A stretch of DNA of 64,000 bases from Anaerolineae bacterium. Lineage in GTDB: Bacteria > Chloroflexota > Anaerolineae > Aggregatilineales > Phototrophicaceae. The notes under the pieces were generated by a model, which saw nothing but the letters and a program-made list of their open reading frames with translations, had not been told where the DNA came from and made no database searches. A program made the translations under genes and the position numbers. Position 1 is the first letter of the stretch. Every line of letters starts with the position of its first letter. The DNA lies in the NCBI GenBank assembly GCA_022820125.1, contig JAJEGA010000052.1, forward strand, positions 1-64,000. Direction: 5' to 3'. Positions 52,046 through 60,983 of the stretch are shown here, in pieces.

Positions 52046-53563
52046 AGATTTCGCTGTTGCGGACGCGCCCATCATGGCGTGAGCGATGATTTCCTGCGTG
52101 GCTTGCTCGCGCGTGAATTCAGCGACCAGGCGCCCCTCGCGCATGACCAGGATGCGGTCGCTCATCGCCAGGATCTCGGGCAGCTCGCTGGATATCATCA
52201 GGATCGCCAAGCCGTCCTCAGCCGCCAGCCGACTCATCAGGCGGTGAATCTCGGCTTTGGCGCCGACGTCAATGCCGCGGGTTGGCTCGTCCATGATGAG
52301 CAGCTTGGGGTTGCTCGCCAGCCACTTGCTGACGACCACCTTTTGCTGATTGCCGCCGGAGAGCTTGTTGGTGACCTGGTCGGGACTGATGGCGCGGATG
52401 CTGAGTTGGCGAATCGCGTCATTAGCCAGCGCTCTTTCTTTGGCGCGGCTGATGAAACTGCGGTTGGAGACGGATTCCAGCACCGCCATAGAGGTGTTTT
52501 CGCGGATGGTCATCTCGCGGATCAAGCCTTGATGCCCGCGATCTTCCGGCACGTAGCCGATGCCATAGTCCACCGCTTCCGATGGGCGGGTGATCTTGAC
52601 CGCTTCCCCATTGAGCAGAATCTCGCCGGATTCGGCTGGCAGAACGCCGAAAATCACCTGCGCGGTTTCGCTGCGCCCGGAGCCGACCAAGCCAGCCAGC
52701 CCGACGATTTCGCCGGCGCGCACCGTGAAGGAGATATCGCGGGTCAGCGGCGGACGCTGGAGATTGCGCGCTTCCAGCACTACATCGCCGATCTTTGCCG
52801 CCTGCTTGGGGAAGAGATTCTCGATGGTGCGCCCGACCATCATGCTGATCAGTTCCGTCTCGTTGGTATTGGATACATCATGCGTGCCGATATATTCGCC
52901 ATCGCGCAGCACCGTCACCCGGTCGGCCAATTCAAAGACTTCGTTGAGGCGATGACTGATGTAGATAATGCTGACGCCGCGCTCACGCAGCAAGCGCACG
53001 ATGCTGAAGAGCTGCTCGACATCGCTCTCGGTGAGCGCCGCCGTTGGTTCATCCATGATGAGGATTTGGGCATCGAGGGAAAGCGCCTTGGCGATCTCCA
53101 CCCGCTGTCGATTGCCGACGTTGAGCGCGCCGACCTTGAGGCCGACATCGAGATTGTCGATATTGAGCTCAGCCAGCAGCGCCTCTGCGCTCCGTTCCAT
53201 CGCCTCCCAATCGATGATGTCGAAGCCGAGCCGCTTGATCTTTGGCGCGTGCCCCATAAAGATGTTCTCGGCGACCGAAAGCTCGGGATACAAGCCGAGT
53301 TCTTGATAGATGGTGGCGATGCCGGCGAGGTGCGCTTCGCGCGGGTTGCTTAATTCGATGCGCCGCCCGTCGAGTTGGAGCTCGCCCTTATCCGGTTGAT
53401 AGACGCCGGAGACGATCTTGATGAGCGTGGATTTGCCGGCGCCATTCTCGCCGATCAAGGCATGAACTTCACCGCGGCGGACGTCAAAGCGCGCATCCTT
53501 CAGCGCGTGCACGCCCGGGAAGCGCTTGTCAATTCCTCGCAGTTCCAGCAGAGCGTCGGTCAT
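52028..53563 (-). CDS. Sugar ABC transporter ATP-binding protein with two ABC domains (RbsA/RhaT type)
   Basis: 511 residues with two ABC modules. The first has GENGAGKSTLIK, VGNRQRVEIAKAL and ILIMDEPTAAL; the second GLVGSGRSETAQ, KLSGGNQQKVVVSKWLA and LLIMDEPTRGIDVGAK. This is the usual form for ribose/rhamnose/AI-2 importers. The C-terminal residues KSVGATL and the TGA come from a palindromic repeat. It energises the two permeases encoded downstream. Confidence 0.94.
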   Translation of the reverse strand: MTDALLELRGIDKRFPGVHALKDARFDVRRGEVHALIGENGAGKSTLIKIVSGVYQPDKGELQLDGRRIELSNPREAHLAGIATIYQELGLYPELSVAENIFMGHAPKIKRLGFDIIDWEAMERSAEALLAELNIDNLDVGLKVGALNVGNRQRVEIAKALSLDAQILIMDEPTAALTESDVEQLFSIVRLLRERGVSIIYISHRLNEVFELADRVTVLRDGEYIGTHDVSNTNETELISMMVGRTIENLFPKQAAKIGDVVLEARNLQRPPLTRDISFTVRAGEIVGLAGLVGSGRSETAQVIFGVLPAESGEILLNGEAVKITRPSEAVDYGIGYVPEDRGHQGLIREMTIRENTSMAVLESVSNRSFISRAKERALANDAIRQLSIRAISPDQVTNKLSGGNQQKVVVSKWLASNPKLLIMDEPTRGIDVGAKAEIHRLMSRLAAEDGLAILMISSELPEILAMSDRILVMREGRLVAEFTREQATQEIIAHAMMGASATAKSVGATL

Positions 53564-53639
53564 TCGCGCGTCCGGTTGATTGATTTAGGCGGCACAGTTT
53601 TCGTCATGGGCAAAAGCGATATGGCTTAGTTGGCATAAG

Positions 53640-53666
53640 CGGGCGTCTCGGCGAGACGCCCCTACA
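53640..53666. repeat. GGGCG-type palindromic repeat, single unit
   Basis: Perfect arms GGGCGTCTC / GAGACGCCC with loop GGC and trailing CTAC, in the gap between the ATPase and kinase genes. Confidence 0.85.
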
Positions 53667-53729
53667 ATACGGGAGGTTTTATGGATCCGTTTACGTTGGC
53701 ATTGTTGTCACTTGTTTCCTCGAACGTTT

Positions 53730-55160
53730 CTATTCCAGCAAGGCAAGGAAGCGGTCGTAATGCTCATCCCAGGCGGCGCTGTCCTGCGGCTCGTAGCGGA
53801 CGAGATCGCCAGCCCCGCTGAGCATGGCGCGGGCGTCAGCCACGCCGCTTAATTCGCCGATGGCGATCAGCTGAACGATGGCGTTGCCGGTGGCTGTCGC
53901 TTCCGCGGGACCGGCGATGACCGGGCGCCCGGTGGCATTGGCTGTCATCTGGTTGAGCAGGGCGTTCTGAGAGCCGCCGCCGATAATGTGCAGGCGATCC
54001 ACAGCGCTATCGGATACCGCTATGAGTTGTTCCAGCACGTAGCGGTACTTGTAAGCCAGGCTGACATAGACGGTCGCCATCACTTCGGCATGGTTTTGCG
54101 GCGTCGGCTGTCCGGTACGCCGGCAGTAGTCGATGACGCGCGCTGGCATATCACCGGGCGGCAGGAAGGCGGGGTCGTCGGGCTCAATGAAGGCGGTAAA
54201 GGGCGGGACGTTCTCCACCATCGCCGTCAACTGGCTGAAGCTGTAGTCCTTGCCGGCCGCCCTCCAGGTCGCTCGGCACTGATCAACCACCCAGAGCCCC
54301 ATAATATTTTTCAGCAAGCGCCAGGTATCGTCGTAGCCGCCCTCGTTAGTGACGTTGGCTTCGTAGGCGGCATCGCTGATGATGGGCTCGCGCAGCTCCA
54401 AGCCGAGCAGGCTCCAGGTGCCGCTGCTCAGGTAGGCGGCGTTTTCTGATGTGCTGGGCATGGCGACGACGGCGCTGCCGGTGTCGTGGCAGGCGGGCAA
54501 GATGACGTCAATGCCCTGGTAGGTCCCGATCGTCGTGCCCGGCTGCGCGATCGGCGTCAGTATGTCGGTTGGGATGCCGACGGCAGCCATGATCTCGCGA
54601 TCCCAATCGGCGAGCGCCGGGTTATAAAGCTGCATCGTGGTGGCTTCGGTGAATTCGCAAGTCTTCGACCCGGTCAGCCAATAGTTGAAGAGGTCGGCAA
54701 TGGTCAGCATGGCGGCGGCCTGCTCAAGCAGCGGGCTGCCATCGCGGATGCTCGCCGCCAGTTGATAGAGGGCGTTGAGCGGCATGAACTGGATGCCGGT
54801 GCGCTCGAAGATTTCGCGGCGCGGCATTCGCTCGAAGACCCATTCCAGCGCGCCATTCGTCCGCGGGTCGCGGTAATGGACGGGGTTGGCCAGCAGCTCG
54901 CCAGCGCGATCCAGCAGGGCGTAATCCACCCCCCAGCAATCCAAGCCAATGGAGGCGGCGCCGGTGACTTTGCCGATGCCAACCGTGATTTCATGCCAGA
55001 GGCGCAGCGCGTCCCAATACAAAACCGACGGCGTCTGCACCGGGATGTTGGGGAAGCGATGGGCTTCGGCCAACGTCAGTTGCGCGCCGTCAAAGGCGAC
55101 ATCCATGACGCGCCCGGATGTTGCGCCCAGGTCGATGGCGATGACGTGTTTGGCGCTCAT
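53730..55160 (-). CDS. FGGY-family carbohydrate kinase, rhamnulokinase-like
   Basis: 476 residues. N-terminal HVIAIDLGATSGRVM, GLDCWGVDYALLDRAG, MPLNALYQL and LTIADLFNYWLTGSKTCEFTEATTMQLYN follow the rhamnulokinase pattern. HIIGGGSQNALLNQMTANATGRPVIAGPAEATATGNAIVQL is the C-terminal ATP-binding half. It would phosphorylate L-rhamnulose or a similar ketose, giving the substrate for the class II aldolase at the other end of the operon. No isomerase gene (RhaA) is visible in the window. Confidence 0.92.
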   Translation of the reverse strand: MSAKHVIAIDLGATSGRVMDVAFDGAQLTLAEAHRFPNIPVQTPSVLYWDALRLWHEITVGIGKVTGAASIGLDCWGVDYALLDRAGELLANPVHYRDPRTNGALEWVFERMPRREIFERTGIQFMPLNALYQLAASIRDGSPLLEQAAAMLTIADLFNYWLTGSKTCEFTEATTMQLYNPALADWDREIMAAVGIPTDILTPIAQPGTTIGTYQGIDVILPACHDTGSAVVAMPSTSENAAYLSSGTWSLLGLELREPIISDAAYEANVTNEGGYDDTWRLLKNIMGLWVVDQCRATWRAAGKDYSFSQLTAMVENVPPFTAFIEPDDPAFLPPGDMPARVIDYCRRTGQPTPQNHAEVMATVYVSLAYKYRYVLEQLIAVSDSAVDRLHIIGGGSQNALLNQMTANATGRPVIAGPAEATATGNAIVQLIAIGELSGVADARAMLSGAGDLVRYEPQDSAAWDEHYDRFLALLE

Positions 55161-55300
55161 CGGCTTGCCCCGTAGCAGTCAAAGTCGGTTCGGAATGAAT
55201 GGCAAGGCTCAAACATTGGCGATTCAAGGAAAATGCGCGAATAAAATCACCATGATTATAAACCTTGCGCCGCGCTTTGTCACATTGCCTGTATGGGGGT

Positions 55301-55491
55301 AGTGTATTGAAGTCGGTTGGAATTCATGTCAAGCGTAATATTCTTTCAGCGTCGACATCATCCTTTAGCGAAAATTGTAGTGGCGATTCTGTGAATCGCC
55401 CGCCGGAGATTATCAAGTGGGCGAGCCAAGGCTCGCCCCTACAGATGCTTGAATGATGATGTTTTCTACATTCAACCGAAATGGATACACT
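55301..55491. mobile_element. MITE-like element, 191 bp, copy 2
   Basis: Same length as copy 1 at 28787-28977 and matching it at most positions. Left end AGTGTATTGAAGTCGGTTG, right end CAACCGAAATGGATACACT. It contains a palindromic pair (about 55377-55442) with its own substitutions. It lies between the kinase gene and the low-complexity stretch. Confidence 0.82.
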
Positions 55492-55540
55492 GCTGATTGC
55501 CCTGATACAGATTGACTGCGAACTTCCCCAGCCTATGCAA

Positions 55541-55702
55541 CCCTGACGGCTGCCCGACGCATTACTTCCGCTGCCTACGCAATCTTGACGGCCGCCCTAC
55601 TTAAACCTGACGCCTGCCTGACGGCTGCCTGACTGATGCCCTACGCGCATTCTACGGCTGCCCTTCGCTTGCCTGACGGATTGCCGACGCCTTCCCTACG
55701 CT
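55541..55702. repeat. Low-complexity stretch of TGACGGCTGCC-like words
   Basis: About 160 bases made of varied copies of TGACGGCTGCC, TGACGCCTGCC and CTACGC-like words. No reading frame or known element is recognised. It lies in the 616-base gap upstream of the secreted Calx-beta-like gene. A short inverted repeat (TAAAC / GTTTA) follows at 55722-55735. Confidence 0.55.
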
Positions 55703-55776
55703 GAGCGCCGCTCCAATCAATTAAACATTCGTTTAGTTATATTGTGCTGGTGTTTATCGACAGAAAGGAAAAACGC

Positions 55777-56271
55777 ATGTCAACCATATTGATTGGAGTG
55801 TCCTTCCGGAAAGGGGCGTTTTGTCTCCTTGTATTGCTGGCGCTTCTCCTGGCGCAGGGCGGGTTCACATCCCAAGCCCAAGGCTTCGGTTTTGTATTCG
55901 TATTTGGCTACGGCAGCGCGCGCGAGGACAACCCCCACAATGGCATTCGCCTTAAGGTGGCTCGGCTGCTGGTCGATCTGTCGCACGACAGCCGAAGCTT
56001 CCAAGTCTGCTTCACTGGCAGCGCCACCCCAGGTACGGACTTTGAAGTAAAAGGTGTTGCTCTGTCGGGCAGCGGCTGTTTCACCGACAGCTGGGGCACG
56101 GGCGGCTGGCTTGAAGGGGCGGAGAAGACCTACTACATCGTTGGCAAGCGCGACAATGTCTACGACCCCAACGAGACGATCACCGCGACCGTATCGTCAG
56201 TCAACTGGCCCTCCAGCTACAGCCTCTTTGGAAGTTACGCCAGCGCCAGTTTCTCCATCTACGGCGACTGA
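55777..56271 (+). CDS. Small secreted protein with a Calx-beta-like domain
   Basis: 164 residues. Signal peptide (FCLLVLLALLLAQGGFTSQAQG). The mature part has the pattern of one Calx-beta-type domain: GSATPGTDFEVKG, a turn, then VGKRDNVYDPNETITATVSSV, where acidic residues would bind calcium. Two cysteines (VCFTG, SGCFTD) may pair. ATG 55777 follows AAAGGA; a GTG at 55744 would add 11 residues. Such small domains are usually surface or adhesion parts; no partner is evident. Confidence 0.65.
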   Translation: MSTILIGVSFRKGAFCLLVLLALLLAQGGFTSQAQGFGFVFVFGYGSAREDNPHNGIRLKVARLLVDLSHDSRSFQVCFTGSATPGTDFEVKGVALSGSGCFTDSWGTGGWLEGAEKTYYIVGKRDNVYDPNETITATVSSVNWPSSYSLFGSYASASFSIYGD

Positions 56272-56318
56272 GGCAATCCGCCAACAACAGGCAAGTATCT
56301 GGCCGGTCCTGGCAGGTG

Positions 56319-56990
56319 TCAGGATCGGCTTTTTCTTTCAATCCGTCGTACCAGCGCTACCGTAAAATCCTCCAGCGTCGTGATATGCGCGTCCGCCAGC
56401 GCCAGCACATCCTCCGGCAGCGGATACTCCGGGCTGGGCGCGGCCACGGCAGCCATGCCCGCCGCCTTCAGCGAGCGCAGACCATTGGCGGAATCCTCAA
56501 TGCCGAGGCTGTTCGCCGGCGCGACCTTCAAAGCCTGGAGCGCTTCCAGGTAGATATCGGGCGCTGGTTTGCCGCGCGGCACCTCATCGCCATAGATCAT
56601 CACTTCGAAGATCTGGTCGAGCCCGGTGATGCTGAGGACGGCTTTGATGATGTCAGTAGGCGAGCCGGAAGCCAGCCCGACGCGAAATTGCTCATTCATG
56701 CGGGCGACCGATTCCAGCGCGCCCGGGCGGGTCGGCATGCGCTCTTCGTAATGGGCGATCACGCGCGCTTTCATCTCGGCGATGATTTCGTCAATTGTCT
56801 CGTCCAGCGCCAGCTTGTCTTGCATCACCCGCGCCCAGCCGACCGTGCTGCGTCCCATCGCCAGCCGTTGGAACTCATCCGTCCAGACTTTGCCGCGGTC
56901 GCGGGCGAACTCGACGCGCGATTTATCCCAATAGACTTCGCTATCGACCAGCACGCCGTCCATGTCGTAGATAATCGCTTCAATCGGCAT
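56319..56990 (-). CDS. HAD-family hydrolase, beta-phosphoglucomutase-like
   Basis: 223 residues. Catalytic DxD near the N-terminus (IIYDMDGVLVDSEVYW, Asp9 and Asp11), VGLASGSPTDIIKAVLS (motif II Ser), GKPAPDIYLEALQALKV (Lys), and LGIEDSANGLRSLKAAGM (acidic motif IV). The cap-domain arrangement matches sugar-phosphatase or beta-phosphoglucomutase-like enzymes. It lies in the same direction as the FucU-like gene, with a paired palindrome between. Confidence 0.88.
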   Translation of the reverse strand: MPIEAIIYDMDGVLVDSEVYWDKSRVEFARDRGKVWTDEFQRLAMGRSTVGWARVMQDKLALDETIDEIIAEMKARVIAHYEERMPTRPGALESVARMNEQFRVGLASGSPTDIIKAVLSITGLDQIFEVMIYGDEVPRGKPAPDIYLEALQALKVAPANSLGIEDSANGLRSLKAAGMAAVAAPSPEYPLPEDVLALADAHITTLEDFTVALVRRIERKSRS

Positions 56991-57022
56991 GATGGGATTC
57001 CTTGTGGATATAACGGTTCTAT

Positions 57023-57094
57023 GTAGGGGCGAGCACGTGGCTCGCCCGAAGCATAGTCAGCATTCCGGCGGGCGACCTAATAGGTCGCCCCTAC
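57023..57094. repeat. Paired palindromic repeat
   Basis: GTAGGGGCGAGC / GGCTCGCCC, then GGGCGACCT / AGGTCGCCCCTAC with loop AAT. Outer arms inverted. Confidence 0.85.
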
Positions 57095-57112
57095 AATTCG
57101 ACGATAGGCCGG

Positions 57113-57550
57113 TTAAACCGCTTGATCGGCTGGCGGATCGACAACGCCGATGGTGAGCAGGATATTGGCGTAGACGCGCTGCTCGCCGGTGGCGATGACC
57201 AGGCAGCAATCTTCTTTTTTCGCTTCATCGTAGAAGCTGAAGCGTTCCAATGGACTGAGCTCGACTTCAGCGGGCAGCAGCTTGCGGAATTCGGCATAGA
57301 TGCTCGGCTCGGCGCCATCGTGGCGCGCCATGACCTGCGCCGCTTCGACCGGCGTGACGCTGAGAATCGCTTCCAGCACATCGGTGACGGTCACCATGCC
57401 GGGCGCCAGATTGAGGTAAACGCGCTCGGCCATAGGGTTGGCGCCGGTTTCGAAGGGATAGTTGCCATCGGGGATGAGGATCGTGCTGCCGTGCCCGGCT
57501 GAGCCGAGGGCGCTTAAGATCTGCGGGTGAATCAGTTTGGCGTCGATCAT
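57113..57550 (-). CDS. RbsD/FucU-family sugar mutarotase
   Basis: 145 residues, usual size. Motifs: HPQILSALGSAGHGSTILIPDGNYPF near the start with the catalytic His, and MVTVTDVLEAILSVTPVEAAQVM, then YAEFRKLL and FYDEAKKEDCCLVIATGEQRVYANILLTIGVV. It interconverts anomers of fucose, ribose or a similar sugar. It fits the rhamnose/fucose-type operon at 44-55 kb. Confidence 0.92.
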   Translation of the reverse strand: MIDAKLIHPQILSALGSAGHGSTILIPDGNYPFETGANPMAERVYLNLAPGMVTVTDVLEAILSVTPVEAAQVMARHDGAEPSIYAEFRKLLPAEVELSPLERFSFYDEAKKEDCCLVIATGEQRVYANILLTIGVVDPPADQAV

Positions 57551-57591
57551 TTGATTTTGTCTTTCCTTTAAGATTGCTGCTTAGGGTTTTG

Positions 57592-57714
57592 TGGGCGACC
57601 CAAGGGTCGCCCCTACAGACTTGGGACTTGGCGGGCGACCCAATGGTTCGCCCCTACAAACTTGTGACGCGGCGGGCTTGTGACTTGGCGGGCGACCCGG
57701 TGGCTCGCCCCTAC
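57592..57714. repeat. Array of palindromic units with TTGTGACTTGGCGGGC spacers
   Basis: Three hairpins (GGGCGACCC / GGGTCGCCC; GGGCGACCC / GGTTCGCCC; GGGCGACCCG / GGCTCGCCC), each followed by CTAC and separated by ACTTGGGACTTGGC-like spacers, one of them partly duplicated. Confidence 0.8.
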
Positions 57715-57735
57715 ATTGGGGACTTGGCGGGCGTA

Positions 57736-58269
57736 TTAAGGCATTTTCCGAATACGGTCGCCCACTTTGATGACGCCGTCCTGGATGACATGGGCATAGA
57801 CGCCGCGGCGTCGTTGGCGCGCGCCTTCGTCAGTTGCGGTCCACTTGCGCGCGTGCCCTCCGAAGCGGCGGGCGAATTTCGTGCAGCCGGTGTGCGGCAG
57901 CGTTGATATTTGCATCACCACTTCGCCTAGCTGGATTCTTGCGCCCGGCGGCAGGTTGTCCTGCGAGATGTCGAGATCGACGAAGAGTTGATCGCCGGCT
58001 TCGGCCCAGCGGGCTTTGTCGCCGGCCAGCAGTTGCGCCACGCGCGCGTTCATCAGCGTGATTTGCGCTTCAATCTCGTCACCATGCCGCCGCAGCCAGT
58101 CATCGCCCTGCAAGCCCCCCTCGGCGGTGAAGGCAGCGCGCTGCAATTGCTCGCGCTGGTCGGGCGCGGGGCGGCGCACGATGAGCTCGACCGAGCCATT
58201 GTCCAGCGGCGAGGCTTCGGTCTCCGCCCAGCGCGCTTCCAAGGATTCCACTGTCGATGTGGCTTCCAT
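57736..58269 (-). CDS. MOSC domain protein
   Basis: About 177 residues. MOSC pattern: LQGDDWLRRHG, QITLMNARVAQLLAGD, LFVDLDISQDNLPPGARIQLG, VMQISTLPHTGCTKFARRFG with the conserved cysteine, and GVYAHVIQDGVIKVGDRI. MOSC proteins carry sulfur or act on N-hydroxylated substrates with molybdenum cofactor. ATG 58269 follows GGAG; the longer frame to 58320 lacks one. No molybdenum genes are adjacent. Confidence 0.88.
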   Translation of the reverse strand: MEATSTVESLEARWAETEASPLDNGSVELIVRRPAPDQREQLQRAAFTAEGGLQGDDWLRRHGDEIEAQITLMNARVAQLLAGDKARWAEAGDQLFVDLDISQDNLPPGARIQLGEVVMQISTLPHTGCTKFARRFGGHARKWTATDEGARQRRRGVYAHVIQDGVIKVGDRIRKMP

Positions 58270-58447
58270 GCTTGTTCTCCGAAAGCTGATTGAATGTCTA
58301 CTGGGGGAACTATACGCCACATCGCGGGAAATGTCTTGATGCAGTTGCGCAAACTTTAGGGACTCTGTGTAGTAATAATGATGCCAACTTGTTAGGATTC
58401 TAGCAGGTTTATCGAAGGAAATTGCAATTCAGGGAGAGGCGAATCGT

Positions 58448-59446
58448 ATGGCAATTCAACATAGACGCTTGGGCAAACACGGCGTATTGATCAGCAATCT
58501 CTGCCTGGGCACGATGAACTTCGGCTGGCAGACCTCAAAGGACGATGCCTTTGCCATTATGGATCGAGCCTTGGAGCTGGGCATCAACTTCTTCGACACC
58601 GCTGATGTTTACGGGAGACAGGTTGAATATGGGCTGACGGAAGAAATCATCGGCGAGTGGTTCGCCCAGGGCGGCGGGCGCCGCGACGCCGTCGTGCTCG
58701 CGACCAAAGTATACAATCCGGTGAGCCGCAAAGAATTCCTGCCGGAGCCCAATCGGGATATTCGCAGCCTGTCCGCCTACAAGATCAGCAAACATTGCGC
58801 CGGCAGCCTCGAGCGCCTGCGGACCGACCGCATCGATATCTATCAGATGCACCATGTCGACCGCGACTGCCCCTGGGAAGAAACCTGGACCGCCTTCGGC
58901 AGCCTCATCAATCAGGGCAAGGTGGTTTATGTCGGCTCAAGCAACTTCGCCGGCTGGGATATCGCCACCGCCTGCCACGAAGCGGCTTGGCTTCATCAGC
59001 TGGGGTTGGTCAGCGAGCAGAGCATCTATCATCTGGATAATCGCGCGATTGAGTTGGAGGTCATCCCCGCCTGCCGTCATTACGGATTGGGGCTGATCCC
59101 TTGGAGCCCCTTAGGCGGCGGATTGCTGGGCGGCGCGCTGGAAAAAGTGGAGAGGGGCCGGCGCAGCAATCCAAGCATGATCGCGCGGGTCGAAGAAAAG
59201 CGGGAACAGCTGGAAGCCTACGAAAGTCTCTGCCGCGAAATCGGCCATCCGCCGGGCGAGGTCGCCTTGGCATGGCTGCTGCATAATCCGGCGGTCAGCG
59301 CGCCGATAATCGGCCCGCGCACGATGGAGCAATTGGAGAGCGCCGCACGCGCGACGGCGATCAGCCTTGACGGCGAGACGCTGGACCGGCTCGATGCGAT
59401 TTTTCCCGGTCCCGGTGGCGAAGCGCCGAAGGCTTACGCCTGGTGA
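58448..59446 (+). CDS. Aldo/keto reductase
   Basis: 332 residues. Catalytic tetrad visible: Asp in NFFDTADVYG, Tyr in the same segment, Lys in VVLATKVYNP, His in DIYQMHHVDRD. LGTMNFGWQ at the start and IPWSPLGGGLLGG, VAWLL-like and IIGPRTMEQL at the C-terminus follow the Shaker-beta/L-glyceraldehyde-3-phosphate reductase subgroup. GGGAGAGGC precedes the ATG. It reduces aldehydes or sugars with NADPH. It stands alone on the plus strand. Confidence 0.92.
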   Translation: MAIQHRRLGKHGVLISNLCLGTMNFGWQTSKDDAFAIMDRALELGINFFDTADVYGRQVEYGLTEEIIGEWFAQGGGRRDAVVLATKVYNPVSRKEFLPEPNRDIRSLSAYKISKHCAGSLERLRTDRIDIYQMHHVDRDCPWEETWTAFGSLINQGKVVYVGSSNFAGWDIATACHEAAWLHQLGLVSEQSIYHLDNRAIELEVIPACRHYGLGLIPWSPLGGGLLGGALEKVERGRRSNPSMIARVEEKREQLEAYESLCREIGHPPGEVALAWLLHNPAVSAPIIGPRTMEQLESAARATAISLDGETLDRLDAIFPGPGGEAPKAYAW

Positions 59447-59600
59447 GCTGAGGATCAGCGCCTGAGACTGCTGGCGCTTTGGCATGCTAGAAGCTGAATG
59501 ATGGCCGCGAGCCAGGGACGCATTTACTTGAATATAGCGTACTGGCGCTTGTTTAACTGTATAATTTGCAGTTGCACGAGAATTGAGAGGAGCGATTGAC

Positions 59601-60755
59601 ATGGATAACTTGACCAGCAGTGTCATTAGGCGAGTGGCGCTTGCCCTTTTGCTATGTATGGTTCTCGCCGCAACGATGACCGTGCAGGCGCGAAGGATTC
59701 ATGTAAAAGACGGCTGCGACCTGCGCGATGCCATCCGCGCGGCCAATTACAATTCTGCCATTGGCGATTGCCCGGCCGGCGACGAGACGGACACCATCAT
59801 CTTGTACAGCGATGTCAAAGAATCGAAATCGATGCCCGAAATCAACACGGACATCACGCTGGATGGCAGGGGCCGCAAGGTGACCATTGGCGATAGACCA
59901 GCTTTTGTTATCGATGACGGCATGCTCACGCTCAGGAATGTCCGCATCTATTATGAGACGCCGAGAAGCGAAGACATCATGATCATGGTCGACGGCTCTT
60001 TGTCGCTAGTCAACGCGTGGATTCAGAATTGCAGCGGCGGGATTGATGTAGAAGATACGGACGAAAGCAAGATCGAGTTGCAGGGAGACTGGCGCATTTG
60101 TCAGCACTCAATTGATGTCGTCTACAAGTGGTTCGATTATAAGCCGCCGGCGCCACCCTCCTGCGCCACACTGACCGATGCCACGGTAAGCGCGGCGCAG
60201 GGCTTGCAAAGCGGTGTTGAGTGCCGGGATATTGACGCGGGCGCCGTCGGCAATCAGGCGGTGTATGACGCGGGCTTTATCGATGCCGTCGATGTCTGGG
60301 GCTATGTGGGGGCGGGCGTAGAGATCTGCTTCCCCTGGGGCGGCGCGATGATGTTTCTGGATGCGGCGACTGCGCCACGGGCCTTGAGCGCGATCGACTC
60401 CTACAACTCTGGCGGCAAGACCTGCGCCTTCCTGAATCGTCCCGGCACGGCGGTGCTCGTGGCTGGGCAGCCAACGACGACAGCCCCGCCCGCCGCCGTT
60501 GCGGAGCCAGCGCCAGAGCCGGAACCGGCGCCCATGGTCAGCGAGCCTAGCGTCGATGGCTGCCCCATCCGAACGACCGGTCATATCAATTTCCGCGCTG
60601 AGCCATCGCTGGATGCCGAGCGACTCGGCCATGTCTTGCGGGGAACAACCGTTGGCTCAATCTCGCGCATCTGGGGCTGGTACCAAATCAGATTTCAGGG
60701 GCGCACGGGTTGGATCGGCGGCAAGAATGTGGATAATATCGGCAATTGCCAATGA
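59601..60755 (+). CDS. Secreted protein with CSLREA-type and SH3 domains
   Basis: 384 residues. Signal peptide VALALLLCMVLAATMTVQA. The N-terminal half opens with CDLRDAIRAANYNSAIGDCPAG and DTIILYSDV, the pattern of CSLREA-type parallel beta-helix proteins. A middle domain with cysteines follows (SCATLTDATVSAAQ, VECRDIDAG), then a Pro/Ala/Glu linker and a C-terminal SH3b domain (GHINFRAEPSLDAERLGHVL, WYQIRFQGRTGWIGGKNV). SH3b domains bind cell-wall or surface ligands. The start ATG 59601 is preceded by GAGAGGAG. A TATAAT-like box lies at 59560-59565. Confidence 0.85.
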   Translation: MDNLTSSVIRRVALALLLCMVLAATMTVQARRIHVKDGCDLRDAIRAANYNSAIGDCPAGDETDTIILYSDVKESKSMPEINTDITLDGRGRKVTIGDRPAFVIDDGMLTLRNVRIYYETPRSEDIMIMVDGSLSLVNAWIQNCSGGIDVEDTDESKIELQGDWRICQHSIDVVYKWFDYKPPAPPSCATLTDATVSAAQGLQSGVECRDIDAGAVGNQAVYDAGFIDAVDVWGYVGAGVEICFPWGGAMMFLDAATAPRALSAIDSYNSGGKTCAFLNRPGTAVLVAGQPTTTAPPAAVAEPAPEPEPAPMVSEPSVDGCPIRTTGHINFRAEPSLDAERLGHVLRGTTVGSISRIWGWYQIRFQGRTGWIGGKNVDNIGNCQ

Positions 60756-60786
60756 CCGGATTTGTCAACATGAATTAGCCACTTTT

Positions 60787-60820
60787 GCGGCGGCTCAAGC
60801 GAGAGCCGCCGCGGTCTTTT
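60787..60820 (+). terminator. Rho-independent terminator of the SH3 protein gene
   Basis: GCGGCGGCTC / GAGCCGCCGC, a perfect 10-bp stem with a 6-base loop followed by GGTCTTTT, 31 bases after the stop codon. Confidence 0.82.
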
Positions 60821-60859
60821 GAGCGCTCAGCCAAAGTCTCGGCGGTCTTGCAGATCTAA

Positions 60860-60902
60860 TTTACAGTCTGTTTACAATCAGTTTGCGGAATGTTTACACT
60901 CC
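60860..60902 (+). promoter_or_regulatory. Four tandem 11-bp TTTACA-type boxes (possible PhoP-like site)
   Basis: TTTACA at 60860, 60871 and 60893 and TTTGCG at 60882, all at exact 11-base steps. Spacing and sequence resemble the TT(A/T/C)ACA direct repeats bound by PhoP-type response regulators. The array is about 80-120 bases before the start of the fasciclin gene. Confidence 0.55.
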
Positions 60903-60945
60903 AGTCCTCGCGGCGGACGTTTTTGTGTTACTGTTCATTCCGGAT

Positions 60946-60963
60946 GTTCAGAATAAACTGAAC
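60946..60963 (+). promoter_or_regulatory. Inverted repeat in the fasciclin gene leader
   Basis: GTTCAG / CTGAAC around AATAAA, 20 bases before the ATG. It could be an operator or a leader hairpin. Function not evident. Confidence 0.4.
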
Positions 60964-60983
60964 GTAAGGAAAGCGAGGGGATC

